DNA of 44,458 nucleotides. Source: JBQTHP01 sp052389755 (GTDB taxonomy: Bacteria > Pseudomonadota > Gammaproteobacteria > Steroidobacterales > Steroidobacteraceae). The stretch lies in the NCBI GenBank assembly GCA_052389755.1, contig JBQTHP010000195.1, positions 1 through 44,458 of the forward strand. The letters run 5' to 3'. Numbering within the stretch: position 1 is the stretch's first letter; each line of letters begins with the position of its first letter. Both the position numbers and the translations under genes were made by a program. Below, in pieces: positions 39,918 to 44,458 of this stretch. Below the pieces are notes generated by a model. That model was not told the DNA's origin and did no database searches. It was given only the letters and a program-made list of their open reading frames with translations.

Positions 39918-40366
39918 TCAGATCGGCTCGACCATTCGCGTTATTCCGAGCAGATCGCCGTACCACGGCTGATTCGCGCGATAGCGCGCGAGGCGCTCCT
40001 CCTGCGGCGCGAGATCCCAGCCGAGTTTCTTCGCCAGCTCGATCGCTCTCGTCTGATCCGTGGTGGCAGCAGCGAAATCGCCGGCGGCGGCGGACGCCGC
40101 CGCGCGGATTTCGACGGCGGTCGGATCGTCCTCGACGTTGTCCGGGATCTCCGTCGCGAGCGGTTCAGCCGCGGCGCGCCCGCGATCATCATGCCGTAGG
40201 CAAGCTGCGCGCGGACATCGCCGTTCTCCGCTTTCGTCCTGATTTCTTTTTCCCACTTGCGCAGGCCGGCGTTGCCGACGACGTTGAGATCGTCCCAGGT
40301 GAAGCGGTAGAAAATTCCGTTCGCGCACGCCACCGCTTTCGACACGATCGCGGCGAGGCCCGCCAC
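39918..40366 (-). pseudogene. Frameshifted TPR/Sel1-like repeat protein
   Basis: Two minus-strand frames each look coding over part of this stretch. From 40366 the first gives an N-terminal part with GIFYRFTWDDLNVVGNAGLRKWEKE and GDVRAQLAYGMMIAG, a Sel1/TPR-like helix pair. Near 40170-40195 protein-like sequence passes to another frame, which gives NVEDDPTAVEIRAAASAAAGDFAAATTDQTRAIELAKKLGW and ends at 39918, again a TPR-like helix pair. A single indel would rejoin them. The start codon is uncertain (GTG 40366 used). It is convergent with ispB, with a 2-base gap. Could be a real pseudogene or an assembly error. Confidence 0.6.
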
Positions 40367-40553
40367 CGTCGCAACCTACGAGGGTGTCGAGGACGTATAT
40401 GCCAGCGCAGGCAATCCGGTTGCGGATCGCCGCGGGGGTGGTCAGTCGAAATGAAAACCTCTTCGGCTGTAAGTCGAGCGGCTCGCGAAGGATTCCTACG
40501 GCCAGAGCGTCCTATGACCGAAGGCCTTCCAATCCGCCATAAGGAGGAGCGCC

Positions 40554-41556
40554 ATGACGGCGCCTCACCGGAATGCCCTGCTGGTCCTGCTGACGCTCGG
40601 CGCCGCGGGGACGGCGTCGGCGGCAGACGAAGGGTGGAGTCTGTTGCTCGAGCCGATGTTCATGGACGCGTACGGCCACGACCAGCATGTCCTGATCATC
40701 CATGAGCGGAATCTCGGTGCGACACCCCCGGCCGTCACCAGGACGCCGGTGACGCTCGACAACGAGAGCGGCCCGGGTTATCGCTTCGAGCTGCAATACG
40801 GTAGGGGTGCGTGGGCGTTGGGCCTCGACTTCTTCTGGTTCGACTGCTCCCAAGGCAGACCCGGTCGAACCCCCGCGGCGAGCGGGCCCGCCGGGCCCGT
40901 CGATCAAGTCATCTTCGAGACCGCGGACCGAAGCGTTGCGTCCGACGACCCAAGCGAGGTGCTGCTTTTCAATGTCCTAGAGGACACCGACATCGCGGCC
41001 TGGACGTCGATCTGTACGCGCTGAAATCCCTGACCGAAACGCCGAAGGGCGGCCTTGATCTGCAACTCGGTATCCGGAACGCGGACTTCGACAACGACTA
41101 TCACAGCGTTGCGGCGGTCCAGAACGTCTCTGGGTCGTTCCTCGATGCCTCGTCGAACTACGGCCGCATGATCGGTCCGCTCGTCGGCTTGTCCGGGACT
41201 GTGCACTTCGGCAGAAACGCCGTCCGGGGTTACTTCGGTCAATCCGTGGTGTTCGGGACGGGGAACTGCGGCATGCGACCCGCGACTTCACGGGACCGAT
41301 CGATACGCCCGCCGTCGTCGCTCTGGAGAGCTTCGGCAAGGACCACGACGTCGCCATCCCGATCACGGAGTTTCGCGTCAGCTGGCTCTACCCGATCAGC
41401 CAGCGCGGTTCGCTAGGAGTGTCGGCCAACAAGTCGGTGTGGTGGGACGTGCCGGTGCCGCCCGGCGTCATCCCGACCGCCGGCGGCGATGAGGTGTTCC
41501 ACGAGAACACGATCCTCTACTTTGGGCTCGCGATCGCCGTGAAACTCAGGATCTGA
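40554..41556 (+). pseudogene. Outer-membrane beta-barrel-like protein with two frameshifts
   Basis: Starts at ATG 40554 with an AAGGAGG ribosome site and a signal peptide (cut near ASA/ADE). Amphipathic strand-like sequence (YRFELQYGRGAWALGLDFFWF) runs to about 41005. The frame then shifts to continue DLYALKSLTETPKGGLDLQLGIRNADFDNDY up to about 41270, and shifts again to ATRDFTGPIDTP, ending VFHENTILYFGLAIAVKLRI at 41556. Both shifts have the same sense, as two one-base losses would give. The whole would be about 330 residues, a likely porin-like or Legionella-Lpg1974-like barrel, but the family is not certain. The 3' end overlaps the RES gene by 11 bases. Confidence 0.65.
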
Positions 41557-42304
41557 CACCGCTCAAGAGCTGCCCGGCGGTGAACTCCCACGTCGGTCCG
41601 TCGCGCTCGTCCTCGACGCAGCGAACGCTCGTGCGCGAAGCGGCGATGAACCACGTGTGCTGAGCGCTCGGCTTCGTGCGCTTGAACGCGACGGGCGTGA
41701 GCACGGCGACACAGGCCGCAACCTGCGCATCGCGCACCGACTCGTAGCGAACCGCATCGATGCTCGACTTGCGTGCGAGCACGCCGAATGCCTGCGTCGC
41801 CTCGTAGCTCGTGCGATGCACCCACTGTGCACGATCGCGTACCAACGGCGGCTCGGTGAGATCGACCGTTTTCACAGCGCGGATGCCCGCGCGAAACGCC
41901 GTGTGCGGCACCGGTTTCAGAAGATCCGGCGTGCCGGGCGAATCCAGCAGGAAGCGCATGCGCCAGTAGCTCTTCTCCGCGAGCGAGGTACGCAGCTCCT
42001 CGGCGCCGTACCACACGCCCGCATCGAAGGGCGCGCGAAAGCGCGAACCCATGTGCGGGCGATAGCGAAAGGGAGTCGCGAGCAGGTAGTGAAGCTTCTC
42101 GGTGCCGGGCGGCAACTTCGGCTTCGACTCCTCGAGGATCGACTCGAGCAGCGCCTGCTCGGCGAGCGAATCGACGAGCCGCATGGTCGAGGCCGTGTGC
42201 TGCGACTCGACGACGCGCCAGAGCTCGTGCTCGTAGCGGCGCGCGTTAGATTCCAGCGCGTGAGGAGTCCAGGTAGTCAACCGTTCGCACCAGACCCGCC
42301 GCAT
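41546..42304 (-). CDS. RES-domain toxin of a type II toxin-antitoxin pair
   Basis: A 252-residue protein with the RES fold: an early conserved Arg in ELWRVVESQHT, GSRFRAPFDAGVWYGAEELRTSLAEKSYWR with the active-site Glu, and a Ser-containing later segment. RES toxins are ADP-ribosyltransferase-like enzymes; characterised members deplete NAD+. ATG 42304 lies 59 bases inside the upstream antitoxin gene; a TTG at 42280 is an alternative start. The antitoxin-first order and overlap are usual for Xre-RES pairs. Confidence 0.85.
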   Translation of the reverse strand: MRRVWCERLTTWTPHALESNARRYEHELWRVVESQHTASTMRLVDSLAEQALLESILEESKPKLPPGTEKLHYLLATPFRYRPHMGSRFRAPFDAGVWYGAEELRTSLAEKSYWRMRFLLDSPGTPDLLKPVPHTAFRAGIRAVKTVDLTEPPLVRDRAQWVHRTSYEATQAFGVLARKSSIDAVRYESVRDAQVAACVAVLTPVAFKRTKPSAQHTWFIAASRTSVRCVEDERDGPTWEFTAGQLLSGVRS

Positions 42305-42632
42305 CGCGTATCAGCTCGAGCGGCACGCCGCCGAGCGCCGCGTTTTCGCTGCGCAGCCACGCGCGCGCGGCCACATCGTCCGACCCGACGATCGCATCGA
42401 GCGAGCGGAAGAGCCGCACGAAAAGCGCGGCGAACTGCCACGGCTTCGTGTGCGGATCGAGCTGCTTTTGCCCGTTCGCCAGCCGAGACACCGTGGCTGC
42501 GCTCACCCCGATGACCTGCGCAAGATCCGTTTGCGCCACCTCGAGAAAGTCCGCTGCGCGAAGCGCGGCTTTCGTCAGCGTGGCCCCGGAATCGGATGCA
42601 GGCTTCAACTTGAGGGCAGACCTGGGCTTCAT
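42246..42632 (-). CDS. Xre/MbcA/ParS-type antitoxin
   Basis: A 128-residue protein with an Xre-like helix-turn-helix (LAQVIGVSAATVSRLANGQKQLDPHTKP, about 37-64) and a C-terminal DUF2384-type toxin-binding domain (AARAWLRSENAALGGVPLELIRDAAGLVRTVDYLD). It would neutralise the RES toxin and repress the operon. The promoter at 42643-42671 places the expected transcript start only a few bases before ATG 42632, so the message may be nearly leaderless. Confidence 0.88.
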   Translation of the reverse strand: MKPRSALKLKPASDSGATLTKAALRAADFLEVAQTDLAQVIGVSAATVSRLANGQKQLDPHTKPWQFAALFVRLFRSLDAIVGSDDVAARAWLRSENAALGGVPLELIRDAAGLVRTVDYLDSSRAGI

Positions 42633-42642
42633 TTCAGTGGAA

Positions 42643-42671
42643 ATAGTATTGCCATATTGTTTCTATTGCAA
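42643..42671 (-). promoter_or_regulatory. Promoter of the Xre-RES operon
   Basis: Minus strand TTGCAA (42671-42666), 17-base spacer, TACTAT (42648-42643). The region is AT-rich in a GC-rich genome and contains TATTG three times on the plus strand between 42648 and 42668, which could form the autoregulatory operator. Confidence 0.6.
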
Positions 42672-42786
42672 GTGGCCAGCCTACTCTATCCAATTGAAGC
42701 TGCCCTGCCCCTTCCAGTAGACTGCCCCGCCTCGCGCGGAACCCGGCTTTCCACTCATTCAGCCCGCCGCGCCTGCCCACAGGATT

Positions 42787-42863
42787 CGGGGTGTAGCTCA
42801 GCCTGGTAGAGCACTACGTTCGGGACGTAGGAGTCGGAGGTTCAAATCCTCTCACCCCGACCA
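42787..42863 (+). tRNA. tRNA-Pro (anticodon CGG)
   Basis: Full cloverleaf of 77 nt: acceptor CGGGGTG/CACCCCG, D arm with AGCTCAGCCTGGTAGAGC, anticodon stem CTACG/CGTAG with loop TTCGGGA (anticodon CGG), T arm GGTTCAAATCC, discriminator A and encoded CCA. Reads CCG codons. Confidence 0.96.
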
Positions 42864-42876
42864 CGGTGGCAGGAAA

Positions 42877-42932
42877 GTGACACACCGACTGTCACACCGA
42901 GTGTCACGCCTGACACAGCGAACTGTCACACC
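42877..42932. repeat. Cluster of TGTCAC/GTGACA repeats after tRNA-Pro
   Basis: Within 56 bases there are three TGTCAC words and two TGACAC words at roughly 10-17 base steps, in both orientations (GTGACACACCGACTGTCACA, then GTGTCACGCC, TGACACAG, CTGTCACACC). The pattern resembles clustered protein-binding sites or an integrase attachment region at a tRNA 3' end. No integrase is nearby. Confidence 0.5.
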
Positions 42933-43071
42933 CGCCAGCCCCTGATTAGTCCTGCGTGAACATGGTGCTACACTCGGCCGCGTAATAAGTAATCCCGCCA
43001 TTCGCGGCGGTTTTACTCTGTGTCGCAACACCAACAACTCCTTGAATGGAGGAGTCAGAGAGGAACTCGTC

Positions 43072-44319
43072 ATGAAACTTCTCAGGCGCGTGGTTGCGTG
43101 CGCAAGCGCATTGGGACTGACGCTGGCGTCCCAGGGCGCAGGCGCATTTGGCATGATGGAAGTGGGGGAGTGGAACGTTGAGTTCAGCGGTAACGTCAAT
43201 GGCTTCATAAGCGACGTCAAATGTGATTCCGGAGCGGGTGCCGTTCTGTCCGGCCTCGCCTGCGGCTCGCTTTCCGGAGGAGACTACGATGACAACAACA
43301 TCCGTACGGGCCTGCTGCCGTCGTGGTTCGGCTTCCATGCGGAGAGAAAAGAAAAGGACACCAAGTACGGAATCACGATCGGCTTTCAGCCCGGCATCGA
43401 TTCGGCCACGGGGATCGCCGGGGGCCCGATCGACGGGGGTCTCGGCCTCAACTCGTCGAACTTCCGCCAGGTCTTCCTCGAGTTCTCCGGCGAGAACTGG
43501 GGCAGCATCAAGATCGGCCGCGACCTCGGTATCTTCGGCTCGGACGCAATTCTGTCCGACATGACCTTGCTCGGCGTTGGCACCGTGTCCGACCTGGCAC
43601 GAGGCGGAGGCAACACGACGCTGGGCCGTATCGGCGTCGGCTATGTGTACGCCGACTGGAAAGGCCAGGTGCAGTACACCTCGCCGAAATTCGGCGGTTT
43701 GACCTTCAACGTGGCGCTCGTCGACCCATGGGGTCTCGTCGATCTCTCGGGCGTGAGCCAGGACGCCGGGTCGTTCGCGCAGGAAGGTTCAACCTACGGA
43801 CTCGAAGGCAAGGTGGCCTATACGTGGGAAGGCGATGTCGGCGGCAAGGTGTGGGCGGGCTTCATCAGGCAGTCGCTCGACACCGCCGGTCCTTTGGGTG
43901 ACGAGGACGCGCAAGGTTTCGACGTCGGCGCGAAGGTTACTTTCGGCGACCTGGAAGCGGTCGGGTACTACTACACCGGGGAAGGAATCGGCACTACCGG
44001 TTTTCTCTTCGATGCCATGGATGCGGCGGGCAACACGCGCGATTCGGACGGCATGTACGTGCAGCTCACGTATAAATTGCCTGGCCCGGGCACCAAGCTT
44101 GGCGTGAGCTGGGGAGAAAGCAATCTGGATCGGGGGCCCGCGGATCCGGTGGCCACCACGCTGGTCGAGACGAACGAGTCGGTCGTGTTCGGCCTCTACC
44201 ATCCGCTCACCTCCGCCCTGCACCTCGTGGCCGAGTACACGAAGACCGAGGCGACAGCGCACAACGGGAACCAGGCCGACGAAACGGGAATTGCGCTCGG
44301 TGCAATTCTGTTCTATTGA
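43072..44319 (+). CDS. Gram-negative porin
   Basis: A 415-residue outer-membrane barrel. It has a signal peptide cut after Ala25 (GAGA/FGMMEVGEWNVEFSGNVNGFI) and a trimeric-porin-like pattern: strand LLPSWFGFHAERKEKDTKYGITIGF, a loop with RQVFLEFSGENWGSIKIGRDLGIFGSDAI, the porin segment in which a constriction loop follows strand pairs, and a terminal aromatic (AILFY). It fits the Gram-negative porin family PF13609. ATG 43072 is chosen over a GTG/ATG at 43042 because an AGAGAGGA ribosome site and the signal peptide fit it. Solute specificity unknown. Confidence 0.88.
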   Translation: MKLLRRVVACASALGLTLASQGAGAFGMMEVGEWNVEFSGNVNGFISDVKCDSGAGAVLSGLACGSLSGGDYDDNNIRTGLLPSWFGFHAERKEKDTKYGITIGFQPGIDSATGIAGGPIDGGLGLNSSNFRQVFLEFSGENWGSIKIGRDLGIFGSDAILSDMTLLGVGTVSDLARGGGNTTLGRIGVGYVYADWKGQVQYTSPKFGGLTFNVALVDPWGLVDLSGVSQDAGSFAQEGSTYGLEGKVAYTWEGDVGGKVWAGFIRQSLDTAGPLGDEDAQGFDVGAKVTFGDLEAVGYYYTGEGIGTTGFLFDAMDAAGNTRDSDGMYVQLTYKLPGPGTKLGVSWGESNLDRGPADPVATTLVETNESVVFGLYHPLTSALHLVAEYTKTEATAHNGNQADETGIALGAILFY

Positions 44320-44365
44320 CGGAGAGCGATTCCGGGCAGGAAAGAGAAGTTAGAAGATCTGAGGT

Positions 44366-44387
44366 GGCGCCGCCGGGAGGCGGCGCC
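44366..44387 (+). terminator. Hairpin downstream of the porin gene
   Basis: GGCGCCGCC/GGCGGCGCC 9-bp perfect stem with a GGGA loop, 47 bases after the porin stop. Only a short TTTAT follows at a distance, so a rho-independent role is likely but weak. The remaining bases to 44458 show no feature I can support. Confidence 0.5.
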
Positions 44388-44458
44388 GCCACATTTATCA
44401 GACACCACCAATGTGAACGGTAACCGCAGGATTTCCCAGGCAAACGCGCAGCTCACCC

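Noticed and set aside
42877..42932. Replication-origin iterons
   Set aside because: Spacing and orientation are irregular, and there is no replication gene or DnaA-box cluster nearby.

Overview
The window looks like the chromosome of a high-GC gammaproteobacterium. Two blocks of core genes keep the order known from Pseudomonas aeruginosa: fimT/fimU-pilV-pilW-pilX-pilY1, ispH-lspA-ileS-ribF-murJ, and rpsT-obgE-rpmA-rplU-ispB. A TonB-dependent receptor of the type expanded in oligotrophic gammaproteobacteria and sphingomonads, a Gram-negative porin and frequent GTG/TTG starts fit this. I cannot name a genus.

Layout. (1) 1-1500: eroded DNA with two unknown minus-strand reading frames, one cut off, a decayed IS481-type transposase and tRNA-Thr(CGT). 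(2) 1.5-2.0 kb: a Fur-family regulator. (3) 2.0-9.3 kb: a tightly packed minor-pilin operon ending in PilY1, with an unassigned small secreted protein between pilX and pilY1 and no pilE. (4) 9.3-16.2 kb, minus strand: ispH, lspA, ileS, ribF, murJ. (5) 16.4-36.8 kb: about 20 kb of catabolic genes lying exactly between murJ and rpsT, which are neighbours in P. aeruginosa. (6) 36.8-39.9 kb: rpsT, obgE, rpmA, rplU, ispB. (7) 39.9-42.7 kb: two frameshifted genes and an Xre-RES toxin-antitoxin pair. (8) 42.8 kb to the end: tRNA-Pro(CGG), a repeat cluster and a porin.

The 20-kb block is the most interesting part. It encodes outer- and inner-membrane transport (a TonB-dependent receptor, two MFS carriers), oxygenases (a Rieske alpha subunit, a TauD-like Fe(II)/2-oxoglutarate enzyme, a DODA-type class III extradiol dioxygenase), hydrolases (an Atz/Trz-type amidohydrolase and an ATP-dependent HyuA/HyuB lactamase pair), a CoA ligase, an HpcH/HpaI aldolase, a quinone-oxidoreductase-like dehydrogenase, two VOC proteins, a SnoaL-like protein, a cupin, and two regulators (AraC and IclR). 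Together these suggest a pathway for a nitrogen-containing, ring-bearing nutrient: uptake, oxygenation and ring opening, lactam or amine hydrolysis, CoA activation and aldol cleavage. The substrate is not known and the order of steps is inference. Its edges coincide with the murJ -10 region on one side and with the rpsT promoter, which begins in the stop codon of the last island gene, on the other.

Regulatory and repeat structure includes a nested palindrome built of 7-bp GCTGTNN units between the AraC and aldolase genes, a REP-like hairpin that has become the C-terminus of HyuA, a paired direct repeat in the divergent cupin/ligase promoter, clear promoters for rplU, rpsT and the antitoxin, and a terminator-like hairpin between rpmA and obgE.
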